DNA of 64,000 nucleotides from Deltaproteobacteria bacterium PRO3 (GTDB taxonomy: Bacteria > UBA10199 > DSSB01), in contig SZOV01000002.1 of the NCBI GenBank assembly GCA_030263375.1, positions 17,561 to 81,560 on the forward strand, in the 5' to 3' direction. The notes under the pieces were generated by a model, which made no database searches, was not told the origin of the DNA, and saw nothing but the letters and a program-made list of their open reading frames with translations. Shown in pieces: positions 17,362 through 25,112 of the stretch (positions are counted from its first letter, which is position 1; each line of letters begins with the position of its first letter). The position numbers and the translations under genes were made by a program.

Positions 17362-18534
17362 TTACTTGCCGGGTTTTTTCTTTTTGGTGGCCTTTAGTGG
17401 GAGCCTAGGTCTCGATAATTTTTTACTAAATTGCTCAAGCACTACTATATAATTTTTAAGTCGGGTTAGTAATTCATCATAGGTTAGAATAGTTATATTC
17501 TTAATTCCCTGAGAGAGAAGTCGCAAGTCGTCGCGTTGTTTCTGCGAGGCAAAGCGTCGTGTGTCACCAACTAGGATTATTCCCCGTGGCCGTAAAGCCT
17601 TGGTCTCTAAATTAAACTTATCCTTGAGATGCGAGCGTAAAGCATCACCGTGACGACTAACATTATCAATATAATTCTCAGTCTGGATTATGGCTTTCGA
17701 TACCTCAGTAGTCCAAAAAAAATTACCCCGCCCGGTATCTTCCTTTAAAATCTGCGTATCGGGTTTCTTTATTTCAAGTATATCCAAATAATTGTCGTGA
17801 GTTATTAAGGAAAAATCTGGAAATTTCGTCTCACCTATCGCCAAATTCAATTTGTCCAGAGCTTTGATATAGCCCTGTTGCATTAAGAGGATGTTTGCTT
17901 TTATATAGTCTTGCCACCAAGATTCTCCATGGTCCTTATCAATTTCCTTTTCGAAATCTGTTGCTAATTCTTTCAAGGTCTTTATTTCAGCAGAAGCCTT
18001 AAGAAGCGTAACGGTTCCAACAGCTTCTGTTGCTACAAATTCGGGAATGAACTTTCTGATTACATCCCGGTCCTCAGTGGATAGCCTCGAAACAATTTTC
18101 TTATCTAACATCCCGGCAAGTGTCCCTGGGACATAGGTTTGGGTTATGCCATCACTAAAATATGAGGGAAAAGTTATGGAGAAAAAACGGCGAACAATGT
18201 CATTTTTGATATCCCTGCTGCGCGACCATTCCTCCTGATACATTTTGCTGAGGAGCTTTTCCGATATTCTTATGCGGGTAACCCCCCATTTAGTTTCAAT
18301 CGAATTGGTTGCAGGCGTGATGATCCATTTGAAATTTTGGAATTTGGCACTTAAAGTTTCTAGAATATGTTTTCCAAACTTTATACTGCCATCTGGATTC
18401 AACTTCTGTGGTTTCCGCCCCTCGAAATAAATCCTCGTGCCTTTTAGCTTGTTTCCATAGCTCTTGGTAGAGACGACGACGTAGTTTTTTTTTGAGGATT
18501 TCCTCTTTTTTCTTTTGCGTGGCGTTCGAGACAT
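17362..18534 (-). CDS. Shedu-family (DUF4263) antiviral nuclease
   Basis: 390 residues. The C-terminal half carries the DUF4263 nuclease core: ESWWQDYIKANILLMQQGYI, then FPDFSLITHDNYLDILEIKK (D...E-x-K active-site arrangement), then TTEVSKAIIQTENYID. DUF4263 is the defining domain of the Shedu defence system, a DNA nuclease acting against phage. The N-terminal 190 residues are a variable sensing region starting with a very basic tail (MSRTPRKRKKRKSSKK). The C-terminus is again lysine-rich. The order Shedu-mrr in one transcript suggests a paired defence module. Confidence 0.9.
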   Translation of the reverse strand: MSRTPRKRKKRKSSKKNYVVVSTKSYGNKLKGTRIYFEGRKPQKLNPDGSIKFGKHILETLSAKFQNFKWIITPATNSIETKWGVTRIRISEKLLSKMYQEEWSRSRDIKNDIVRRFFSITFPSYFSDGITQTYVPGTLAGMLDKKIVSRLSTEDRDVIRKFIPEFVATEAVGTVTLLKASAEIKTLKELATDFEKEIDKDHGESWWQDYIKANILLMQQGYIKALDKLNLAIGETKFPDFSLITHDNYLDILEIKKPDTQILKEDTGRGNFFWTTEVSKAIIQTENYIDNVSRHGDALRSHLKDKFNLETKALRPRGIILVGDTRRFASQKQRDDLRLLSQGIKNITILTYDELLTRLKNYIVVLEQFSKKLSRPRLPLKATKKKKPGK

Positions 18535-18957
18535 AATAGCAACGTTCTATCTATTGGAAATATCAATATTGAGAAAGTTGAGATTTTTAAATCCGTTGAG
18601 CGTCCCATGCCGCTTTCTTGAAAGCTCTTACCTCAAAGTGGTCCGCCTTACCTGTGTTGATTAGGCTTTTTATTTCCGAGTCGATCAAAACCTTTCCCAG
18701 ATTTTTCCATGACCCAGTGGACTGTGGAACAGATCCCATCGAATTTTATATCCCACCCGCCTGACACAGTAAGGTGACTCCCTCAAGTCAGGTAACTGAC
18801 CAACTGTCACCCATATTTTCTATCCTGCACTTTCGTTTTAGACCGTTCATCTTTCTCAAGGGTGTTTTTTCTAAATGCGCTCGTTTCCTGTCTTTCCTTT
18901 TTTCGACAGATTGTTGCGATTTCGAAAATCCTCGCTCCTCTCGGCGATGGGCTACGC

Positions 18958-19055
18958 CCCCTTTAAAGTGGCACACACCTTACGCAATTCGCGTTCGAAA
19001 ACTAATTGCTTAAAATAATTCACGAATTTCAATTTCTGCCCCCACTTTAAAGGGG
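18958..19055. repeat. Inverted repeat pair, possible insertion-element remnant
   Basis: CCCCTTTAAAGTGG at 18958-18971 and its exact complement CCACTTTAAAGGGG at 19042-19055, separated by 70 bases. The sequence is reminiscent of the ACTTTAAA-containing end repeats of some insertion sequences, but there is no transposase. Confidence 0.5.
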
Positions 19056-19110
19056 CCTCAATTTGTCCGACAATGTCCGCTCTATTTTAAGTCTTTGTAA
19101 TTCAAATTTA

Positions 19111-19137
19111 TTTTTGTCCGACAAAAGCGGACAAAAA
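19111..19137. repeat. Palindrome downstream of abiEii
   Basis: Perfect 10-bp arms TTTTTGTCCG and CGGACAAAAA around a 7-base loop. It lies 12 bases beyond the abiEii stop. Because the 3' arm is A-rich on both strands it is not a normal intrinsic terminator. Confidence 0.5.
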
Positions 19138-19148
19138 ATTGCCTCCGG

Positions 19149-20165
19149 TTAAGAGTTAAATTCCGTTTCAAACAATTTAATCCCTTCCATCACCTCATCC
19201 CACGAGGCCGGACCTTCAAAAAACATTTCCCGCATGGCTTGGTAGTCCCTTCCCAATTCATAAGAAATGCGATCGGGAGGGGCGAGCTTCAAGGTGCCCT
19301 TTTTTGCAAATTGGTATTTGGCCCATGTCGATGGAAAATACACTTCTTTATGTTTTGCGACTTTTTCTAAAAGGGCCTGGTTGGCCAAAGCTTCAGATTT
19401 GGCCGAAGAGTTGAGGAGGCAGGAAAAGTCATAATAGTGCCGGGACAAACGCGGAGGAACCTTCTTGTCGGAAGGAATATTTGCATATTGGTGCAAGATG
19501 GTCGCCTTCTCCCAGAAGGTTCTTTCAACATTCAAAACTTTCACGGTGACAGCGGGTTCTTCAACTTGATCATTTACCAGTTCCTTCACGTAACTTCGAA
19601 TGGTCTTTTGACTCACAGGCCAATGCTCGGCCCGGGCACCCAGTTCGATCTTAACTGATGGTTGGATATAACCGGTTTGGGCAGTCGTAATGGCTGGATA
19701 ATCAAAAAGCAGGGTTTGGTTTGTATCGTCGGCTTTGTCAATTCTAAGATTCCACCCATCGGTCGAGTTGAGCTCATTGGAAAAATCTTCAGAAAGGGAT
19801 TTCAAAAGTTTGTTTTGAACGTACTGCCCACATTCTTGGGAAAGCTGTTCCAAGGAAATACTTCTTTGCTTGCGGCTCGAGAAATGCTCAGGAGAATTAT
19901 CCTCAGAAAAACCAAAAAATGATTTCTCGATGGACAGGTCAACATCCTCTGAAAACCTCCTGATGAGATTATAAACTTTAGAAAGGGAGGTGCCTCCTTT
20001 GAAAGTGAGATGATCTTTGATTTCAGTGATATTAAAAAGCCTCCCCAAAACCCAGACCACCCAATAATCCTTCTCGATCAGAGGGCTGGTGACGCCCATT
20101 TGTTCCGCGGCCTTTTCAAAATAAGGGAATCTTTCTTTTGGAGTGAGGAGGTGAATTTTATCCAT
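19149..20165 (-). CDS. abiEii: AbiEii-family nucleotidyltransferase toxin
   Basis: 338 residues. Toxin half of the type IV AbiE abortive-infection toxin-antitoxin system, a nucleotidyltransferase of the DNA polymerase beta fold. Residues about 50-80 read LTFKGGTSLSKVYNLIRRFS followed by EDVDLSIE, giving the GGTS...DxD catalytic signature. RTFWEKATILHQ and RHYYDFSCLL are also conserved in this family. It overlaps the antitoxin gene by 8 bases, so the two are translationally coupled. It is intact by inspection. Confidence 0.93.
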   Translation of the reverse strand: MDKIHLLTPKERFPYFEKAAEQMGVTSPLIEKDYWVVWVLGRLFNITEIKDHLTFKGGTSLSKVYNLIRRFSEDVDLSIEKSFFGFSEDNSPEHFSSRKQRSISLEQLSQECGQYVQNKLLKSLSEDFSNELNSTDGWNLRIDKADDTNQTLLFDYPAITTAQTGYIQPSVKIELGARAEHWPVSQKTIRSYVKELVNDQVEEPAVTVKVLNVERTFWEKATILHQYANIPSDKKVPPRLSRHYYDFSCLLNSSAKSEALANQALLEKVAKHKEVYFPSTWAKYQFAKKGTLKLAPPDRISYELGRDYQAMREMFFEGPASWDEVMEGIKLFETEFNS

Positions 20166-20781
20166 TCATGTTTCCACGTAATTCGATAGTGACCTTGCGG
20201 ATCCAAGCCGGGGCATGTCGGATACCGCGGTTAAGACTTTTCTCATCAATGGCAAGGAGATGCTTTTTCAATTTCTGGGTTTCGGATTTTGTTAAATGAT
20301 CTTTGCCCATGTATTTCAGCGCTTGAAGGATCAAACCCAACAGAGTTCCGGCATTGGCCATATTTTTGGCTGTGGTTTTTTTGAAGACTATCTCAGTCTT
20401 GCCGATCTTGATCTTTTTGGAAGGCCCATCCGTGATAAAAACAACCCGAGAAGGAACTTGGTCAGAGAGACCTAAGAGGTTAGCGGCATATGCACCGGAG
20501 GGTTGAATCTTGATGTTATCCCTCTCGGAAATGGCTTGAGCAACCTTATCAACCGAGGGTGGAAGAAAACCCAATTTTTCATGGGTTCGAGGGTATTCAT
20601 AAAGGCCTTGGGCAAGGCGGCGGATCATGCCGGCTTTGGTTAAGCGGTATAACGCGAGCCTAACTGATCCTTCCGTACCAAGCCCTCTAAAATTCTTTGG
20701 GGTCATGCACCAACCCCTAGTATGGCCATAAATTCTATTTTTTATAATAGTTTCAATAGCTTTTGAGTTATTTTTAGGCAT
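20158..20781 (-). CDS. AbiEi-like antitoxin and autorepressor (DUF6088 type)
   Basis: 207 residues. Antitoxin partner of AbiEii. The N-terminus is a winged-helix (VRLALYRLTKAGMIRRLAQG then LYEYP), the part that binds DNA in AbiEi proteins. The middle (KIQPSGAYAANLLGLSDQVP) is the usual core. Start is the ATG at 20781; the frame is open to a TTG at 20793 inside the operator. Type IV antitoxins oppose the toxin without forming a tight complex and repress their own promoter, which fits the inverted repeat directly upstream. Confidence 0.88.
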   Translation of the reverse strand: MPKNNSKAIETIIKNRIYGHTRGWCMTPKNFRGLGTEGSVRLALYRLTKAGMIRRLAQGLYEYPRTHEKLGFLPPSVDKVAQAISERDNIKIQPSGAYAANLLGLSDQVPSRVVFITDGPSKKIKIGKTEIVFKKTTAKNMANAGTLLGLILQALKYMGKDHLTKSETQKLKKHLLAIDEKSLNRGIRHAPAWIRKVTIELRGNMNG

Positions 20782-20819
20782 TTTTTGTAACAAAAAGTAG
20801 TATGTTTTTGTTACAAAAA
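20782..20819 (-). promoter_or_regulatory. AbiEi operator: paired inverted repeats
   Basis: TTTTTGTAACAAAAA (20782-20796) and its exact complement TTTTTGTTACAAAAA (20805-20819), 8 bases apart. Each arm is itself nearly palindromic. It abuts the abiEi start codon. Published work shows AbiEi binding two inverted repeats at its own promoter; this arrangement matches. Confidence 0.82.
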
Positions 20820-20953
20820 CAAGGGGGATTTTTTTGAGGGTTTTATGCAGGTGAGAAGAGAGGTCGAAAACCTTAAGCCACTCGGCTATTCATCGCAAAT
20901 TCGAAAAGTTCTTTCCCTTGCGGGCTCATCAAAAAAGTTCGATAACCATCGAC

Positions 20954-20966
20954 GTCCCCGAGCATT
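20954..20966. repeat. Right attachment-site core (attR-like), start of a second element
   Basis: Exact 13-bp copy of the tRNA-Gln end at 12055-12067. The bases after it (to about 21000) again resemble the recombinase C-terminal coding end (antisense reading INWMAY then a stop), so it looks like the left end of an older element at the same site rather than restored chromosome. Confidence 0.75.
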
Positions 20967-21013
20967 ATTGAACGCGCGGCTAATATGCCATCCAGTTGAT
21001 ATTCCAAGCCCGT

Positions 21014-21700
21014 CTATTGTTTTTCATAAACTGAAACGATTTTGTTTCCGTCCCAGACATAAATGAAATGCCCGCCTACCTGCGGGTTGGATAAGGTTTT
21101 AGGTCTAAAAACCGCGGCGCAGTCATTTCGTTTCGGAAATGGATCCCGAACGCTTTTAAATAGTAAGCCGTTGCCTCCTTGGGCCCGGAGACTCCCGCCG
21201 AGTTTTTGCCCGGCACCATAAGACATCGGATCGTAAATGCCGGAAGGAGTCCCGGATACGCCCCGAACATCGTAAAACATCCCCTTCAATCGCGCCTGTA
21301 TAAGCCTCATCTCGAGATGCATGGCCTTCTCCCGAGTGCGTTTCATGAAAACTTCCCGATGGTATTTGGTTTCCTCAAGGGCGGTTTGGAGGTTTTTCGC
21401 GCAATAATAGACTCCGAAGGAACCGTCGCTAAATCGGCTTCCCTCCGGATTAAGATGCAGGAAAGGAGCCATGAGATAACTCGCGTTGTTGCCAAAAACC
21501 CATTCTTCCTTGGGCACCAAGCGAAGCAAATTCTGTTCCGCTCGCAGCCGATCGTTGGTCATCGCCTCAATTTCATAGAGGACTTCGAATTCATCGGGAT
21601 CGGAGACCCGATCAAAAACATCGATGGGGGGATCGCGGGAAGGAATTAGGCGGAAGGTCGCCCAATCGACCTTCCTTATAGGAGGGACTCTTACGACCAT
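21014..21700 (-). CDS. RES-domain toxin
   Basis: 228 residues. RES toxins degrade cellular NAD+. The domain is complete: an early arginine in TFRLIPSRDP, the segment RFSDGSFGVYYCAKNLQTAL with EETKYH, and the terminal NGLLFKSVRDP then CAAVFRPKTLSNPQ, which supply the conserved Arg, Glu and Ser/Asn pocket residues. It overlaps the Xre/ParS-type antitoxin gene by 10 bases. It lies just beyond the second tRNA-end repeat. Confidence 0.92.
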   Translation of the reverse strand: MVVRVPPIRKVDWATFRLIPSRDPPIDVFDRVSDPDEFEVLYEIEAMTNDRLRAEQNLLRLVPKEEWVFGNNASYLMAPFLHLNPEGSRFSDGSFGVYYCAKNLQTALEETKYHREVFMKRTREKAMHLEMRLIQARLKGMFYDVRGVSGTPSGIYDPMSYGAGQKLGGSLRAQGGNGLLFKSVRDPFPKRNDCAAVFRPKTLSNPQVGGHFIYVWDGNKIVSVYEKQ

Positions 21701-22095
21701 CCGCCCCTCTGTGCGTCGAGGTATTTTCGAACCTCGTAGAGGTCTCCCACGTTTCCCGACAACATTCGGTCCAAGGCCGAGCCTCCTCCAAATATCGGCG
21801 CGGAGTTAGGCTTTTTCACCCATTCGTCGGAGGATTTTTCGTTCGGCAATAAAATCTGCAAGGCTTTAAAAATGCCGAGAACATAAGAAATTCTCTCGAG
21901 GGTGTCCTTCGGCAATTTTTTAACATCGAGATTTTTATATTTATAGAAAGTCGACTGGGGCTGGACCCCCAGAAGGGTCTTCTGCTGTTGCGGATTTAAG
22001 CCCCATAACTCCGCAACCTTAAAAAAGGCCTTGAGACCGGAGCGAGCCATCTTCTCATCCGTTAGGGTCGGTTTTTCGACGGGAAAGGCATTCAT
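21691..22095 (-). CDS. Xre/MbcA/ParS-type antitoxin (DUF2384)
   Basis: 134 residues. Antitoxin of the RES toxin. The N-terminus is a helix-turn-helix (FFKVAELWGLNPQQQKTLLG, then QPQSTFYKY) and the C-terminus has the DUF2384 toxin-binding region with LERISYVLGIFKAL and the closing GGSALDRMLSGNVGDLYEVR. The ATG at 22095 is chosen over the TTG at 22098. Antitoxin-first order with a short overlap is standard for RES-Xre modules. Confidence 0.92.
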   Translation of the reverse strand: MNAFPVEKPTLTDEKMARSGLKAFFKVAELWGLNPQQQKTLLGVQPQSTFYKYKNLDVKKLPKDTLERISYVLGIFKALQILLPNEKSSDEWVKKPNSAPIFGGGSALDRMLSGNVGDLYEVRKYLDAQRGGWS

Positions 22096-22130
22096 CAATT
22101 ATCCATAAATAAAATTTAATTTATATATAT

Positions 22131-22142
22131 TCCATATATGGA
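22131..22142. promoter_or_regulatory. Palindrome upstream of the RES-Xre operon
   Basis: TCCATATATGGA, a perfect 12-bp palindrome in an AT-rich promoter region 35 bases before the antitoxin start. It could be the autoregulatory operator. Confidence 0.5.
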
Positions 22143-22361
22143 TTATCGTCAAGCGACACCCGTGGGTTGCGAAATCATTTCCGAGCATCGCCACTTCACT
22201 GCGCAACCCGAGGGGCGGCGCCCCCCCCTTTTCTATGAGGAAACATGGATCAGGCCAAGTGTTGGAAGGAAATTTAATAAAAATCGACTTTAACAATATA
22301 TTGGCATCGCAACCCGACAGCCCGCCCCGCAACCACGGCGGAGACAAGACGCAAACCCCGA
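22143..22361. other. Intergenic region
   Basis: About 220 bases with an 8-bp hairpin (GGGTTGCG at 22164-22171, CGCAACCC at 22202-22209). An open frame on the minus strand here has no family signature and is not called. Confidence 0.3.
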
Positions 22362-22838
22362 TCAATTAGAAATATTCGGCGTTTTCATAATCGAAGTCGA
22401 AGGAATCTGCGGATCCATCACCTGAGTCTTCGCCTTGACGGAGCAAATCACCGCATCCGAATTGCCGTCGCTCACGTTGAGAGTGATCGACCCGTCTTGT
22501 CCGCCATCTCCCGAAACGACCTCGAATACGTAACGGCCGGGGTAGTGCAGCGCCAGCATCGCATGCTTCTCGCAAGAATCGAACATTTTTTGCGCCCCCC
22601 AGCCCGGGGAATTGACGCTGATGTTGACGTTCATCGGCTTGCCGGCCGAACGGCCTTCGATGCTCAACGTCAGGGAATTCGCGCCATAGACCGGATTGTG
22701 CTGTTGCTGCACCTTGGTAACGGACTCGAGAAATACCGGAACGATCACCCAACTTTGCGCCGACAAATTCCCCGTCGCCGCCACGGACAAAAATACGCCC
22801 ACCCCCAGGGCGGATTGCAAAAATTTTCGAAGCTTCAT
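22362..22838 (-). CDS. Secreted protein, function unknown
   Basis: 158 residues starting with a signal peptide (MKLRKFLQSALGVGVFLSVA then ATGNLSA-QS). The mature part is strand-rich (NSLTLSIEGRSAGKPMNVNI, GRYVFEVVSGDGGQDGSITL) with two cysteines, resembling a small beta-sandwich. The ATG at 22838 is fixed by AAGGAG 7 bases upstream, against an in-frame codon at 22853. It follows the lipoprotein gene by 11 bases and is probably co-transcribed with it. Function not recognised. Confidence 0.78.
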   Translation of the reverse strand: MKLRKFLQSALGVGVFLSVAATGNLSAQSWVIVPVFLESVTKVQQQHNPVYGANSLTLSIEGRSAGKPMNVNISVNSPGWGAQKMFDSCEKHAMLALHYPGRYVFEVVSGDGGQDGSITLNVSDGNSDAVICSVKAKTQVMDPQIPSTSIMKTPNISN

Positions 22839-22849
22839 CGCCGTCTCCT

Positions 22850-23158
22850 TCAATTAACAATCACGCGAAATGCCGCATCGTCCTCGTCTGCCTTGCCTTC
22901 CCCCTTGTCGCTATCCTTGTTTCCCTCGACTCCCCCCGACCCGATTTCGGCTTCGCCTCCGCCCTGGGCAAGGCCCTCATCAGCAACCTCATTGGATAGA
23001 TGGCTCTTCCGGCCCTCCGCGGCCGGTTGCAAAAGCGCAGAACCCTCCCCCCTTTCCTCCCCCTTCTTATTCGTGCAGGACGCCATAAAAAGGGAAACAA
23101 CCAACAGGGAGGAAAGAAGACGCAATAGCTTTGACCAAGCGCGCGGACGCAACGGCAT
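22850..23158 (-). CDS. Small lipoprotein, function unknown
   Basis: 102 residues. Basic N-terminus and hydrophobic core (LLRLLSSLLVVSLFMASC) ending in the lipobox MASC, so the mature chain is lipidated. The rest is low-complexity, rich in Gly, Glu, Asp and Lys (NKKGEERGEGSALLQPAAEG, then EGNKDSDKGEGKADEDDAA). Start is the ATG at 23158; the longer open frame upstream has no signal. First of two genes in a small exported-protein operon. Confidence 0.68.
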   Translation of the reverse strand: MPLRPRAWSKLLRLLSSLLVVSLFMASCTNKKGEERGEGSALLQPAAEGRKSHLSNEVADEGLAQGGGEAEIGSGGVEGNKDSDKGEGKADEDDAAFRVIVN

Positions 23159-23327
23159 AGATGATAAAATATTCCCAAATCCCCTGTGGGATATCCTAGC
23201 AACCCAATAAATATTAATCCAGACAAGAGCTTTCCCCCTGCGCCGCATTGCGCCTTTTTTCGCTGGCCCCTGGAGAAACCTCGGTTGTACAATGTTTCTC
23301 CGTTCGATGGTGGAGAAGGGGGGAGTC

Positions 23328-25112
23328 ATGGCCGCTATTTTCGAAACCTTCGAAAAGTCCGCGAAAAACAATACCCTGCGTCCGGCTATCGCCTTCCTTA
23401 AAAACGGCGAAAAGGTCCACTGGACCTACCGGGAGTTGCTCGACCGCGCCAATCGCTGCGCCGCCGTGCTCCGGAAGCTGGGGCTCAAACAGGGCGATCA
23501 CGTCGCCCTGATCTCAGCCAACGACCCCAACTGGTCGGTCGTCGACCTCGCCGTCAACAAGCTCGGCATCGTCCTCGTCCCCATCCACACCGTCCTGACC
23601 GTCGACCAGATCGCCAAGGTCCTCGACCAATCCCGCTCCAAGATGCTGGTCCTGGGCCCGGGGGTCGAGGACAAGACCGCCGCCCTCCTCGGCAAGCTTC
23701 CGCCTTGCACCGACTCCGTGTTGTTTTTTGAAAAATCGCTCAAAAAAGGCGAGCTGCCGAAGGGAAAGCAGGCCCACTTCCTCGACGAGCTGATGAAACA
23801 GGCCCAGCCGCTGCCCGCGTCGGACGCGCCCAAGGTCAAGGGCGAGGATCTCTCCACCATCATCTTCACCTCGGGGACCACCGGCGAGATGAAGGGCGTG
23901 CTCCTCACCCACCGGGGGCTGACCGACTCCACGATCTTCGGCAACGAGCCGGTCGAGGCCTCGGCGGAAGACATCGTCCTCTCGGTGCTGCCGCTGAGCC
24001 ACGCCTTCGAGCGCAACGCGGGGCTTTTAGGCCCGCTCTTCCTCGGGGCTCAGATCAACTACGGCCGCGGCCTCCCGCAGCTGGTCGAGGACATCCAGGT
24101 CTTTCGCCCCACCCGCATCAACGCGGTGCCGCGCCTGCTCGAGAAGATCCGCGCCGGCGTGATGGATAATCTCAAGAAACGCTCCGAGGGCCTCTACAAC
24201 GTGTTTCTCAAAGTGTTGGAGCAGAGCGCCCAGCTGCACAAGAAAAAATCCGAAAAAAGCGCCGCCGCCCTCTTCCACCTCCCGGCCGACCGCATCGGCG
24301 AGCTGCTCTTCTACAAGAAGATCCGACAGAAATTCGGAGGCCGCCTGCGCCGCATCATTTGCGGCGGCGCGCCCATCGACCCGGAGGTGGTCGAGTTCTT
24401 CGAGTCCATCGGGATCGAGGTCCTGCAGGGCTACGGCCTGACCGAGGTCTCGCCCACCGTCAGCGTCAACCCGCGCCGCCGCAACAAGATCGGCTCGGTG
24501 GGCCTGCCGCTCCGCTGCGTCGAGGTCAAGCTGGGGGACGACGACGAGATTTTGGTGAGGGGCAGCACCCTGATGCGGGGCTACGACAGCGAGCAAGCCA
24601 CCCGCGAGGCGATCGACAAGGAGGGCTGGTTTCACACCGGCGACCAGGGCTACATCGACGAGGACGGCTATCTTTACATCAAGGGCCGCATCAAGGAGAT
24701 GCTCGTCACCTCCTACGGCAAGAACGTCATTCCCTCGGTGGTCGAGCAGGCGCTGGAGAAGAGCCCGTGGTTCCTACAATCCGCGGTCTTCGGCCACGGC
24801 AAGGCCTACCTGGTCGCTCTCTTGGTCCTCAACCAAGAGATCGTGCGTCGCGAATTCTCCGCCCCCGAGTACGCCGCCCTCGCCTGGCCCGAGCTCTGCC
24901 GTCACCCCAAGGTCCTGCAGCGGGCCAAGGAGGAGTTGGCGCGGGTCCAGCAGGAATTGGCCTCTTACGAGCAAGTGAAGAAATTCGAGATCGTCCCGGA
25001 GGAGTTCTCCCAGGACAACGACATGCTGACGCCAACGCTCAAGCTGAAGCGGCGCAAGATACTCGAGCGCTACGAGTCCTTGGTCGCAGGGATGTATAAG
25101 GGCGGGGATTAG
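23328..25112 (+). CDS. Long-chain acyl-CoA synthetase (AMP-dependent)
   Basis: 594-residue adenylating enzyme that activates fatty acids to acyl-CoA. Motifs: the phosphate loop IIFTSGTTGEMKGVLLTHRG near residue 180, LQGYGLTEVSPTVS near residue 367, GWFHTGDQGYIDEDGYLYIK near residue 437, and the hinge GRIKEMLVTSYGKNVIP. The pattern is that of the FadD15-like long-chain ligases. The ATG at 23328 is chosen because GGGGGGAG lies 4 bases upstream; the frame opens at 23292. It stands alone and converges with kdpE, overlapping its end by 4 bases. The chain-length preference cannot be read from sequence. Confidence 0.94.
   Translation: MAAIFETFEKSAKNNTLRPAIAFLKNGEKVHWTYRELLDRANRCAAVLRKLGLKQGDHVALISANDPNWSVVDLAVNKLGIVLVPIHTVLTVDQIAKVLDQSRSKMLVLGPGVEDKTAALLGKLPPCTDSVLFFEKSLKKGELPKGKQAHFLDELMKQAQPLPASDAPKVKGEDLSTIIFTSGTTGEMKGVLLTHRGLTDSTIFGNEPVEASAEDIVLSVLPLSHAFERNAGLLGPLFLGAQINYGRGLPQLVEDIQVFRPTRINAVPRLLEKIRAGVMDNLKKRSEGLYNVFLKVLEQSAQLHKKKSEKSAAALFHLPADRIGELLFYKKIRQKFGGRLRRIICGGAPIDPEVVEFFESIGIEVLQGYGLTEVSPTVSVNPRRRNKIGSVGLPLRCVEVKLGDDDEILVRGSTLMRGYDSEQATREAIDKEGWFHTGDQGYIDEDGYLYIKGRIKEMLVTSYGKNVIPSVVEQALEKSPWFLQSAVFGHGKAYLVALLVLNQEIVRREFSAPEYAALAWPELCRHPKVLQRAKEELARVQQELASYEQVKKFEIVPEEFSQDNDMLTPTLKLKRRKILERYESLVAGMYKGGD

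Larger units (their letters stand above)
18535..19148. other. Gene-less spacer inside the defence island
   Basis: About 614 bases, AT-rich and without a supported gene. It holds a 14-bp inverted repeat (18958-18971 and 19042-19055) and, just after the AbiEii stop, a palindrome with arms TTTTTGTCCG (19111-19120) and CGGACAAAAA (19128-19137). TGTCCG occurs two more times at 19064-19080. Parts may be remains of a lost insertion element. Confidence 0.45.

Noticed and set aside
12921..19080. Repeated TGTCCG/CGGACA motifs at both ends of the defence genes as element ends
   Set aside because: The shared stretches are only 8-9 bases, spacing is irregular and no longer alignment could be made.
19111..19137. 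Palindrome after abiEii as an intrinsic terminator
   Set aside because: On either strand the 3' side of the stem is A-rich rather than U-rich, so it does not form a normal terminator.
20845..21066. Plus-strand open frame of 73 codons across the second attachment repeat
   Set aside because: It runs over the attachment repeat and antisense to the RES gene end, with no family signature.
22181..22188. CCGAGCAT, a possible third copy of the tRNA-Gln attachment core
   Set aside because: Only 8 of 13 bases match and no flanking similarity exists; chance is likely.
22099..22365. Minus-strand open frame of 88 codons upstream of the RES/Xre operon
   Set aside because: It covers the antitoxin promoter and palindrome, has odd composition and no recognisable domain.
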